Assembly (NCBI GenBank): GCA_001774995.1
Contig: MFBO01000033.1
Span: forward strand, 10,022-17,222
Direction of reading: 5' to 3'
DNA from: Candidatus Curtissbacteria bacterium RIFCSPLOWO2_01_FULL_38_11b
Lineage (GTDB): Bacteria; Patescibacteriota; Microgenomatia; Curtissbacterales; GWA2-41-24
DNA length: 7,201 nt
The notes under the pieces are model-generated. The model was given only the letters and a program-made list of their open reading frames with translations. It ran no database searches and was not told where the DNA came from. The position numbers and the translations under genes were made by a program. Positions 1 to 6,055 of the stretch are shown in pieces; positions within the stretch are counted from its first letter, which is position 1; every line of letters begins with the position of its first letter.

Positions 1-1075
1 CAACCATTGGTTTGTGGTGTACTTCGACAAGGCGAGAGGCTACAAGACCAATGACCCCTTCATGCCAGCTTTTATGGGAAACTACCCCGACAAGATGCTC
101 CTTAGTTACTAAGTCAACAGCCTGAGTTATGGCGTTTGTTGTTAATTCCTGTCTTTTGGTATTTGTTTTTGAAAGTAGTCTTGCCAGCTCGTCTGCACTT
201 TTAGTGCTTTTTGCACAAATCAAACGCAGGGCATCAAGACCATGTTCGATTCTGCCCATGGCATTGATTCGTGGCGCTAAGATATGACCGATTTCATAAG
301 AGCCAATTTGGTAGTTGATATTAGACTCACTTATTAGGCTTTTTAAGCCAGGCCTTACTGTTGATGCCAAAATTTCAAGACCAAGCTTGACTATTGCTCT
401 GTTAGCACCGGTTAACGGGACAAGGTCTGCAATCGTTGCAATCGCAGCAAGCTCAAGTTTACTTATGAGAATTTTCTTGTAAGACGGTTTAAATTGGGCT
501 ACTAAATCAAAGCAGAATCTCCAGGCAACTGCCGCTCCACAGAGTTGGACACTGTGTACCAGCGCATAGGGTTTGGGTAAACTTTTTGGCAAAAGATGGT
601 GGTCGGTTACAATGACATCTATTCCCAGTTTTTGGGCAGCTTCAATTTGCTTAACTGCTGTGACACCGTGATCGACAGTAACAATCAGGCTTACACCACT
701 TGAAGCCAGTTTTTCAATTGACGGGATATAGAAACCGTATCCCTCGTTAATTCTGTGAGGAACGTAAGGTAGTACATCTGCACCCAGATCAAATAGAGTT
801 TCCCACATGATTGCGCTGCCGCAAATACCGTCTGCATCATAATCGGAATAAACTATTACTTTTTCTTTTTTTCCAATAGCCTTAATTATTCTTTGGATCG
901 CCTTTTGAGTATCCGTTAATTTGACATTCAGAATCTGATTTAGGGATGGATTTAAAAAGTCATCAAGCTGTTTTTTAGTAGCAAGTCCCCTGTTTTTTGC
1001 CAATACAAAAGATAGCCAATTATTTACTTTTGGGGAATAATTTTTGGTTTTTAGTCTCCAGACATGACTTTGCAC
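1..1075 (-). CDS. recJ: Single-stranded-DNA-specific exonuclease RecJ (DHH family), partial: C-terminus beyond left edge
   Basis: RecJ degrades single-stranded DNA 5' to 3' in the cytoplasm during recombination, mismatch and base-excision repair. I translated the reverse strand by hand: 358 codons are present, and RecJ proteins are usually about 560 residues, so the C-terminal OB-fold part is missing. Visible motifs (residues from the GTG start): the metal-binding SDYDADG at 77-83, TVDHG at 133-137, the DHH signature TDHH at 157-160, IADLVPL at 215-221, PRINAMGRI at 268-276, and SWHEGVIGLVASRLVE at 336-351, typical of the DHHA1 side. The segment normally reading NPK...PFK.LAG.GVAFKL is shortened to VHSVQLCGAAVAW at 173-185. 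The GTG at 1075 is the first possible start, because an in-frame TAA lies two codons upstream; no Shine-Dalgarno is seen. It is divergent from cca. Identity is secure; the exact start is less so. Confidence 0.95.
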   Translation of the reverse strand, partial: MQSHVWRLKTKNYSPKVNNWLSFVLAKNRGLATKKQLDDFLNPSLNQILNVKLTDTQKAIQRIIKAIGKKEKVIVYSDYDADGICGSAIMWETLFDLGADVLPYVPHRINEGYGFYIPSIEKLASSGVSLIVTVDHGVTAVKQIEAAQKLGIDVIVTDHHLLPKSLPKPYALVHSVQLCGAAVAWRFCFDLVAQFKPSYKKILISKLELAAIATIADLVPLTGANRAIVKLGLEILASTVRPGLKSLISESNINYQIGSYEIGHILAPRINAMGRIEHGLDALRLICAKSTKSADELARLLSKTNTKRQELTTNAITQAVDLVTKEHLVGVVSHKSWHEGVIGLVASRLVEVHHKPMV

Positions 1076-1081
1076 AAATTA

Positions 1082-1090
1082 ATTCTATCA
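1082..1090 (-). promoter_or_regulatory. Candidate extended -10 promoter for recJ
   Basis: On the minus strand the sequence TGATAGAAT is an extended -10 element (TGn followed by TAGAAT at 1087-1082). No good -35 lies 16-18 bases upstream, which is tolerable for extended -10 promoters. Transcription would begin about 6-7 bases after the hexamer, at about 1075-1076, which is the recJ GTG itself. If correct, the recJ mRNA is leaderless, consistent with the missing Shine-Dalgarno. This is inference from a consensus match in AT-rich DNA. Confidence 0.4.
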
Positions 1091-1112
1091 GTAAACGTTT
1101 TATTTCGCTCTG

Positions 1113-1143
1113 TTGCACTAAAAACGCGCGAAAAAGATATACT
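1113..1143 (+). promoter_or_regulatory. Candidate sigma-70-type promoter for cca
   Basis: TTGCAC (1113-1118) resembles the -35 consensus and TATACT (1138-1143) is a good -10. The spacer is 19 bases, slightly longer than ideal. The predicted start at about 1150 leaves only some six untranslated bases before the cca ATG at 1156, too few for a Shine-Dalgarno, and none is seen. An alternative -10, TTTAAT at 1145-1150, would place the start at the ATG itself. Either way the transcript would be leaderless or nearly so. Confidence 0.45.
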
Positions 1144-1155
1144 GTTTAATAGTTT

Positions 1156-2550
1156 ATGGAAAAAGCTTTAGTTAAGATTCTGAAATCATTAATAGATGCC
1201 GGATTTGAGGTTGCGATTGTTGGCGGGGCGGTGCGGGATATTTTAAGCAAAAATGAAGTATCGGACTGGGATTTAACAACTAATGCCCGCCCAGATGAAA
1301 TCCTCAAGCTTTTTAGGAACTCTTTTTATAATAATCGTTTCGGGACAGTTGGTATTAAGACTGATGACAAAATTGTTGAAGTAACAACCTATCGTAAAGA
1401 ATTTAAGTATTCTGATAGCAGACATCCGGATACTGTCGTCTGGGGGAAAACACTTGAGGAGGATTTAGCAAGGCGTGATTTTACAATCAATGCAATAGCA
1501 ATAAAAATAGGGTTTAGGGGCAAGGGTTCAGGGTCGAGTCAGAATAAACAATTCTATACACTATCCTCTATACCCTATACCCTAACCTTGGTCGATCCCT
1601 ACAGTGGTCAATCCGATTTGAAGGCGAAGTTGATTAGAACTGTAGGTGATGCCGATTCTCGATTTAGTGAAGACGCATTAAGATTACTTCGAGCTGTGCG
1701 GTTTGCAGCAACTTTAGGATTTGAAATTGAAAAGGAAACATGTGCGGCAATAATAAAAAACGCAAAGCTCATTGGTAAGATCTCCGGCGAACGCGTAAGA
1801 GACGAGCTTTTTAAGATTATTGACAGTGACAGATCAGCAGATGGCATTTTACTTTTGAAAGAGGTAGGATTGCTTGCCCAAATTTTACCTGAGCTTGACG
1901 TATGTTTTGAGGTTCCCCAAAAAAGCCCCAAACGTCATCATATATATGATGTCGGCACTCACTGCGTAATGAGCTTGAAGTATTGTCCTTCGAAAAAGAC
2001 TATTGTAAGATTTGCCACATTACTTCACGATATTGGTAAAGCAAAGGTTGCTAATATAACAGAGGAAGGAGTACGCACTTTTTATAATCATGATGTTGCC
2101 GGTGGAAGACAAGCCTTAGATATTGCAAAACGCTTGAATCTTTCTCGCGCTGATCGGGAAAAAAATTTTAAGCTTGTTCGTTGGCATCAGTTTAGTGTTG
2201 GCGAAAATCAGACGGACAAAGCTTTAAGACGGTTTATTCGAAATGTCGGACTTGAAAATGTCGAGGATATGATGGATCTGCGAATCGGGGACCGGCTTGG
2301 CGGCGGTCTGCAGCAGCCCCAAAGCTGGAGGCTAAAGCTTTACAGACAAAGATTGAGAGAAGTTTTAAAAAAACCATTTACTGTTGCCGATTTAAAAGTT
2401 AACGGTCACGATGTCATGAAGATATTAAATCTTAAACCAGGCCCCAAGATAGGAAAAATTCTAAATGAACTTTTTGAAGAAGTAATGGAAGATAGCAAGA
2501 AAAATAATCCAGAATATTTACTCAACAGGCTTCGAGAAATGAAAAAATAA
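1156..2550 (+). CDS. cca: tRNA CCA nucleotidyltransferase with HD domain (class II CCA-adding enzyme)
   Basis: Adds or repairs the 3'-terminal CCA of tRNAs from CTP and ATP without a nucleic acid template, in the cytoplasm. All class II motifs are visible in the 464 residues: GGAVRD at 23-28 with the metal-binding DWD at 37-39 (motif A), DLARRD at 103-108 (C), EDALR at 172-176 (D, the amino-acid template for choosing CTP and ATP), and RVRDE at 213-217 (E). An HD phosphohydrolase-like domain follows, with H269, HDIGK at 291-295, H312 and H344. The C-terminal segment DLKVNGHDVMKILNLKPGPKIG (412-433) is typical of long CCA enzymes. Residues of about 118-144, between motifs C and D, form a low-complexity insert (GKGSGSSQNK...) encoded by a palindromic repeat; the flanking IAI and LVDPYSG are normal. 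The ATG at 1156 puts GGAVRD at the usual distance. Poly(A) polymerase is a less likely alternative. Confidence 0.95.
   Translation: MEKALVKILKSLIDAGFEVAIVGGAVRDILSKNEVSDWDLTTNARPDEILKLFRNSFYNNRFGTVGIKTDDKIVEVTTYRKEFKYSDSRHPDTVVWGKTLEEDLARRDFTINAIAIKIGFRGKGSGSSQNKQFYTLSSIPYTLTLVDPYSGQSDLKAKLIRTVGDADSRFSEDALRLLRAVRFAATLGFEIEKETCAAIIKNAKLIGKISGERVRDELFKIIDSDRSADGILLLKEVGLLAQILPELDVCFEVPQKSPKRHHIYDVGTHCVMSLKYCPSKKTIVRFATLLHDIGKAKVANITEEGVRTFYNHDVAGGRQALDIAKRLNLSRADREKNFKLVRWHQFSVGENQTDKALRRFIRNVGLENVEDMMDLRIGDRLGGGLQQPQSWRLKLYRQRLREVLKKPFTVADLKVNGHDVMKILNLKPGPKIGKILNELFEEVMEDSKKNNPEYLLNRLREMKK
1509..1589 (+). repeat. In-frame palindromic element inside cca
   Basis: The arms at 1509-1533 and 1566-1589 are imperfectly complementary. 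GGTT (1511-1514) pairs with AACC (1584-1587), AGGG (1516-1519) with CCCT (1580-1583), AGGGT (1523-1527) with ACCCT (1572-1576), and AGGG (1530-1533) with CTCT-type bases through one G-U. A single bulge and two small internal loops interrupt the stem. The apical region contains a second perfect hairpin, AGAAT (1541-1545) with ATTCT (1551-1555). The right arm reads CCCTATACCCTAACC, a telomere-like tandem of about seven bases. The length of about 81 bases equals 27 codons and keeps the frame. It resembles Rickettsia-type palindromic elements in genes by analogy only; mobility is not shown. Confidence 0.6.
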
Positions 2551-2570
2551 TCCTATAGGCTTGACATTTG

Positions 2571-2604
2571 TTTTAAAAAGTAATTTTATTTATTGCTTTT
2601 AAAA
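2571..2604. terminator. AT-rich hairpin between convergent cca and msrB, possible bidirectional terminator
   Basis: The left arm 2571-2583 (TTTTAAAA, bulged A, GTAA) pairs with the right arm 2593-2604 (TTGCTTTTAAAA): twelve pairs with one G-T and one bulge, around a nine-base loop. It starts 20 bases after the cca stop and lies 44 bases past the msrB stop on the other strand, where a shared terminator would be expected. The stem is weak, with only one G-C pair and no clean T-run after it in either direction, so intrinsic termination is uncertain. Confidence 0.35.
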
Positions 2605-2625
2605 TCCAACGCAAGCGAATTTATG

Positions 2626-2645
2626 CCCTTCGACTTCGCTCAGGG
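2626..2645. repeat. Short dispersed-type repeat CCCTTCGACTTCGCTCAGGG
   Basis: This 20-base sequence is bounded by CCCT and AGGG arms (four pairs) with an inner CGA/TCG pairing. From general knowledge, sequences of the form CCTTCGAC..GCTCAGG occur as abundant intergenic repeats in many unrelated bacterial genomes. Only one copy is in the window, so its repeat nature here rests on that recall. It begins three bases beyond the msrB stop codon, and it is G+C-rich against an AT-rich gap. Confidence 0.5.
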
Positions 2646-2648
2646 TAC

Positions 2649-3044
2649 TTAATTCTTTGACTTGAAAATTAAGGCCAAAGAATTAATACAGTAGCGCTTG
2701 CGCGTTGCGGTTGGGCCGTCGTTAAAGACATGGCCAAGGTGAGAACCACAGGTGTTACATAAAATTTCGACTCTTTTTGTGCCAAGACTGTTGTCATCTT
2801 CGTATTTAACATTTTTTCCATCAACAAGTCTATCAAAACTTGGCCAGCCGGAATCTGAGTGGAATTTAGCAGTCGAATAAAACAGTGGTGTATCGCAAAC
2901 AAGACAGTGATACATGCCTTTATCAAAATTATCAGTATACTTGCCGCTAAATGGCGGTTCTGTTCCTTTTAAGAAACAAATATTATATTGTTCGGGAGTC
3001 AGTTTCTTTTTTAGATTATCAACGTCCATTCTTTTGCTTTTCAT
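2649..3044 (-). CDS. msrB: Peptide-methionine (R)-S-oxide reductase MsrB
   Basis: Reduces the R-form of methionine sulfoxide in proteins back to methionine. The 131 residues cover the whole MsrB fold: LTPEQY at 15-20, GTEPPFSGKY at 27-36, the zinc-binding pairs C47/C50 and C96/C99, SGWPSF at 65-70, HLGHVFNDGP at 102-111, and the catalytic cysteine C119 in RYCINS. The usual resolving cysteine, which precedes GWPSF in the E. coli enzyme, is a serine here (S65); C23 is the only other free cysteine. There is no signal peptide, so the enzyme is cytoplasmic. The ATG at 3044 overlaps the secF TGA in an ATGA junction, which favours translational coupling and this start; no Shine-Dalgarno is evident, and a second ATG lies at codon 6. 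It is the last gene of the minus-strand cluster. Confidence 0.96.
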   Translation of the reverse strand: MKSKRMDVDNLKKKLTPEQYNICFLKGTEPPFSGKYTDNFDKGMYHCLVCDTPLFYSTAKFHSDSGWPSFDRLVDGKNVKYEDDNSLGTKRVEILCNTCGSHLGHVFNDGPTATRKRYCINSLALIFKSKN

Positions 3045-3955
3045 GGCTTTTGTTGGTATCTTGGGCGCCTACTTACAATGTTATTCCAGACTACCAAAAG
3101 CGGCGCCGCGTTAAATATGGACGAGTAGGTGCCAGAGATAATCCCGATTAAAAGCGCCAGGACAAAAGTTTTAATGGATGCACCGCCAAATATAAGAAGG
3201 GCAACAAGAACAAATACCGCAGTTAGCGATGTGTTTAGGGATCTTGCCAATGTTTCTAAAAGTGAATTATTGATTATCATTTCAAATGTCATCTGAGATT
3301 GTTTGTTAAGATTTTCGCGGATTCTGTCAAAAACAACAATTGTATCATGAACTGAGAAACCAATTACGGTCAGTAAAGCAGTAATAAATAATGAATCTAT
3401 TTCAATATTTAAGATACGACCAAGAATCGCAAAGATTCCTACGACGACTACTACATCATGGACTAGCGCAAAAATTGTACATACACCAAAAGCTAAGGGG
3501 GAAGCCGGTTTCGGTACTTTTCGAAAAGCCCATGTAATGTAAAGGACAATAGCAAGAATAGCCATGCCAACAGCAAGCAGGGCTTTTCGGGTAAGTTCTC
3601 TGGAAATTAGCGGGCCTACTGTCTCAAGCCTTAAATCTTCTGTTTGACCGTATCGAATTTCAGTCTCTTTTTTGATGTCTTGGATTTTGTTTTCGTCAGT
3701 TGTGCGCATTTTTATTAAAATCGAGTTGTCGGAAGTTTTTGCTGCCTGGGAAACATCAGCACCTTCCCCGTTTAAAAACTCTTGGAGTGATTGAGGGGTA
3801 AGATTGTTGACACTTTCGAATTTTACTTCCCAAAGTGTACCTCCTGAAAAATCGATTCCAAGATTTAAGCCCCAGGCAGAAAGTGCAAATATGCCCGGGA
3901 TTATAACTGCGAGAGAAAAGGCAAAAAATAAATTTCTGTATTTAATAAGGTTCAT
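3041..3955 (-). CDS. secF: Protein translocase subunit SecF
   Basis: SecF partners SecD in the inner membrane, using the proton gradient to pull secreted proteins through SecYEG from the outside. With the ATG at 3955 the protein has 304 residues. A first membrane helix at about 9-27 is followed by GIDFSGG at 33-39 and an extracytoplasmic domain ending near VGPLISREL (113-121). Five further hydrophobic segments follow between about 125 and 292, including the signature SVHDTIVVFDRIREN at 201-215. A longer reading begins at TTG 3982 and adds nine residues (MIENLKFKT); I prefer the ATG because MNLIKYRN resembles known SecF starts and the added part is AT-rich low-complexity. Neither start has a well-spaced Shine-Dalgarno. 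secF is separate from secD, not fused, and is followed directly by msrB through a four-base overlap. Confidence 0.96.
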   Translation of the reverse strand: MNLIKYRNLFFAFSLAVIIPGIFALSAWGLNLGIDFSGGTLWEVKFESVNNLTPQSLQEFLNGEGADVSQAAKTSDNSILIKMRTTDENKIQDIKKETEIRYGQTEDLRLETVGPLISRELTRKALLAVGMAILAIVLYITWAFRKVPKPASPLAFGVCTIFALVHDVVVVVGIFAILGRILNIEIDSLFITALLTVIGFSVHDTIVVFDRIRENLNKQSQMTFEMIINNSLLETLARSLNTSLTAVFVLVALLIFGGASIKTFVLALLIGIISGTYSSIFNAAPLLVVWNNIVSRRPRYQQKP

Positions 3956-4081
3956 TGTTTTAAATTTTAAATTTTCAATCAAATCCTAATGTTTTAATTT
4001 TGAAACATTTAATCATTGAGAATTCAATGAAAATTGATGTAAACAAGGCCTAAAGTCGCAAATTAAGAATTAAAAATTGTC
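3956..4081 (-). other. secD-secF spacer with two inverted repeats
   Basis: This 126-base AT-rich gap is the longest in the minus-strand cluster and holds no credible open reading frame. It contains two perfect 7-base inverted repeats. TCATTGA (4013-4019) pairs with TCAATGA (4024-4030) around GAAT. AATGTTT (3988-3994) pairs with AAACATT (4003-4009), extendable inward by an A-T pair and a G-T pair. In the RNA these are weak hairpins just upstream of secF. They could tune secF expression, protect the mRNA end, or be chance structure in AT-rich DNA. An AGGA at 3987-3984 lies 28 bases from the chosen secF ATG and only one base from the TTG. Confidence 0.4.
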
Positions 4082-5401
4082 TCAGGTTCTTCTTATCCAA
4101 AAAACTCTCAATAAAGTTCTGGTTACTAAAATTGCTGAAAACATCGAAACTAGAATACCGATTGCTAAAGTTAAGGCAAAACCACGAATTGGACCAGTAC
4201 CGAAATTAAAAAGAATAAAGGTTGTAATAAGTGATGAGACATTGGAATCGCGAATGGATGGCCATGCTCTTTCAAAGCCGGAGAAAAAAGCTTCAAGCTT
4301 GGGCTTGCCCCACCGCAGTTCTTCTTTGATTCTTTCAAAAATCAAGATATTGGCATCAACTGCCATACCGATTGAAAGCACAAATCCGGCAATTCCAGCA
4401 AGAGTTAGAGTAACGGGAATTAACTTAAAGATAGAAAAGACTATTAACGTGTAGATGAAAAGCGCAAGTACAGCAAAAAGCCCCAGAACCTGATAATAAG
4501 CAATCATAAAAACAGCAACAGATGCAATACCGATTATTGTTGCAAGTGTGCTTCGGTTTATCGATTCTTGACCAATGGTTGGGCCTATTCTAGTCTGGCT
4601 CTCAATTTTTAAGGGTATGGGAAGAGCCCCGGCATTAAGCTGAATGGTTAATTGTTTTGCTTCTTCTGCCGTAAAATTACCGGTAATTTGGGCATTACCA
4701 TCGGTTATGATTGCCTGAATTATAGGAGGGGGCCAAGAAATTGGCTCATCATCTAAAAACATGGCCATTGGTTGTTGAAGGTGATTGGTACTTACTTCTT
4801 CAAGCTTTTTGGCACCCTCCTGGTTGAACTTTAAGCTAACCACATAACCGGGAGTTTGTGTACTTTGAGTCACCTCACCCGGTTGAGCCTGGGCATGCTC
4901 TAAGTCTTTACCTGTTAAACCGGTGCTTTTAAAATGTTCGGGTAAGGCTGATATTGTTGCTTGGGGCGGTGCGTCTTCTTTTAAAACCTTAAATTCCAAA
5001 TGTGCAGTTTTTCTAACGGTTGATAATGCACTATCAACATCCGAAACGCCAGGTAGCTCTATAATTAACCTGTACTGATCAGCTGTTTTGGCAGTTTGAA
5101 TTACCGGTTCGGCAACACCAAGAGAATTAATTCTGTTTTCTATAACATTTTTGGCAGATTCAATAGCATCTTGCTGTTTATCTTGCCCGATACCTGTCAT
5201 ATCAGCAGACATTGTCAGCTGAGCGCCTCCTGCCAGATCCAAACCAAGTTTGGGCTCCAAGTCGCGTTTAATTAAGTCAGTGTTTATTTTCGGGTGCCTA
5301 ATGGATTTATCAAAAATTTGAATTTGAGGAAGATCAATAAAAAGAGCCCAAAGTGTAATTACGATAATAAATAATAGAATTATTCGAGGATTTTTGAACA
5401 T
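4082..5401 (-). CDS. secD: Protein translocase subunit SecD
   Basis: SecD is the larger half of the SecDF complex, which completes preprotein translocation at the outer face of the cytoplasmic membrane using proton motive force. From the ATG at 5401 it has 439 residues. A membrane helix at about 6-22 precedes GLDLAGGAQL at 53-62. The extracytoplasmic P1 region contains ENRINSLGV (88-96), ELPGV (115-119) and TAHLEFKVL (132-140). LNAGALPIPL at 255-264 leads into five membrane helices with the conserved AVDANILIFERIKEE at 347-361 (D349 is the proton-path aspartate of the family) and GTGPIRGFALTLAIGI at 401-416. The P1 loop reads ISWPPPII where most relatives have IS.PVV. A TTG at 5407 would add two residues. 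Only 11 bases separate it from the upstream gene, so they are probably cotranscribed. Confidence 0.97.
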   Translation of the reverse strand: MFKNPRIILLFIIVITLWALFIDLPQIQIFDKSIRHPKINTDLIKRDLEPKLGLDLAGGAQLTMSADMTGIGQDKQQDAIESAKNVIENRINSLGVAEPVIQTAKTADQYRLIIELPGVSDVDSALSTVRKTAHLEFKVLKEDAPPQATISALPEHFKSTGLTGKDLEHAQAQPGEVTQSTQTPGYVVSLKFNQEGAKKLEEVSTNHLQQPMAMFLDDEPISWPPPIIQAIITDGNAQITGNFTAEEAKQLTIQLNAGALPIPLKIESQTRIGPTIGQESINRSTLATIIGIASVAVFMIAYYQVLGLFAVLALFIYTLIVFSIFKLIPVTLTLAGIAGFVLSIGMAVDANILIFERIKEELRWGKPKLEAFFSGFERAWPSIRDSNVSSLITTFILFNFGTGPIRGFALTLAIGILVSMFSAILVTRTLLRVFWIRRT

Positions 5402-5412
5402 GGGCAAGATTT

Positions 5413-5991
5413 TTAAAGTTTAACAAGTTCTTCCTCTTCGCCTATAAGCATTACTCTTGGCTTGGAAAGGATATTTAAAACAAAGGGGTCACGGCGGTTT
5501 TTTCTGAAGTTGAACTCCTCATCGGTCATAGGGGTAAAGTTAATTTCTCTGTTTCTTCTTGCTTCCTCTTCTTTGATAATTGAGGAAAGCTCGGGCAGTA
5601 CTATAGTACCCACTACAAAAAGATCAATATCATTCTGATTATATGGTTTGCCCTTGACAAAGGAACCAGAAAGCATCGCAAAACTGATTTTACCTAACTT
5701 GGCTCTGTTTTTAATGATTGCCCCGCCAAGACCAATATTTTTATTGATCATGGAAAGAAACTCTGGCAAAAAAATAAAATCACGCTTAACAGAATAGTAT
5801 CTGCGGTTAGCACGCCACTCGCTTTGAACAAATCCGGTTTTTTCAAGCCTGGCGAGCTCACGCCTTACAGCATTTATCTCCTCGCCTACTCTTCTTACAA
5901 TTTCGCGGACATGATAACTTTGGCCGGGTAAACCCAGAAACAGTTCAAAAATTTTTACCCTGACTTTAGAGATTAAAATATCAATTAGCAT
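5413..5991 (-). CDS. Winged-helix DNA-binding protein with C-terminal nucleotidyltransferase (MNT-like) domain
   Basis: Two domains are visible in 192 residues. Residues of about 5-70 form a winged helix: helices around VRVKIFELFL and HVREIVRRVG, a probable recognition helix NAVRRELARLEKTG at 40-53, and a wing near SEWRANRRYYSV. Residues of about 100-192 form a minimal nucleotidyltransferase fold with GSFVKG at 109-114 and the metal-binding pair D121/D123 in NDIDLFVVG. A likely third carboxylate is E149 in REIN, followed by MLIGEEEE. Such fusions exist in bacteria and archaea, but their substrate is generally unknown; I do not assign a target. The ATG at 5991 is preferred over the TTG at 6018 because AAGG lies eight bases upstream. 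It ends 11 bases before secD, hinting at a link with secDF expression, which is untested. Confidence 0.85.
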   Translation of the reverse strand: MLIDILISKVRVKIFELFLGLPGQSYHVREIVRRVGEEINAVRRELARLEKTGFVQSEWRANRRYYSVKRDFIFLPEFLSMINKNIGLGGAIIKNRAKLGKISFAMLSGSFVKGKPYNQNDIDLFVVGTIVLPELSSIIKEEEARRNREINFTPMTDEEFNFRKNRRDPFVLNILSKPRVMLIGEEEELVKL

Positions 5992-5999
5992 ATCTATGA

Positions 6000-6003
6000 C
6001 CTT
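6000..6003 (-). promoter_or_regulatory. Shine-Dalgarno AAGG that decides the start of the winged-helix/nucleotidyltransferase gene
   Basis: On the minus strand AAGG is followed by eight bases and then the ATG at 5991. It is the only well-spaced purine-rich ribosome site seen in the window. It lies inside the longer TTG-initiated reading, so it argues for the shorter protein. Confidence 0.5.
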
Positions 6004-6055
6004 AACTTTCGTGGGCAAATCTTAAGTTTTAATGCAGGCTAAAAAATAGGCAGAT

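Noticed and set aside
1505..1590. Intein, intron or CRISPR explanation for the cca insert
   Set aside because: The insert is far too short for an intein or group I/II intron, lacks their end residues and motifs, and there are no regularly spaced direct repeats with unique spacers.
1608..1931. 107-residue minus-strand open frame inside cca
   Set aside because: It is antisense to conserved CCA motifs D and E and serine-rich, as expected from a shadow frame.
2609..2706. Near-inverted match of AACGCAAGCG (intergenic) with CGCTTGCGCGTT in msrB
   Set aside because: The msrB copy encodes the conserved segment before the catalytic cysteine (ATRKRYC), so the match is best explained by chance codon use.
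2669..3151. Three short open frames overlapping msrB and the secF end
   Set aside because: They overlap the strongly conserved MsrB and SecF coding sequences in other frames and contain no recognisable domain.
4077..4454. 125-residue plus-strand open frame opposite secD
   Set aside because: It lies antisense to the conserved C-terminal membrane part of SecD, shows no family motif, and its composition mirrors the opposite strand.
3041..5401. Possible UGA recoding as in Gracilibacteria or SR1 bacteria
   Set aside because: secD and secF end naturally at TGA with full-length proteins, and tryptophan and glycine positions use normal codons.
5992..6055. Terminator-like GCCTATTTTTTAGCC between the DUF3048 gene and the winged-helix gene
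   Set aside because: The arms pair over only five positions with one mismatch, so no stable hairpin forms.
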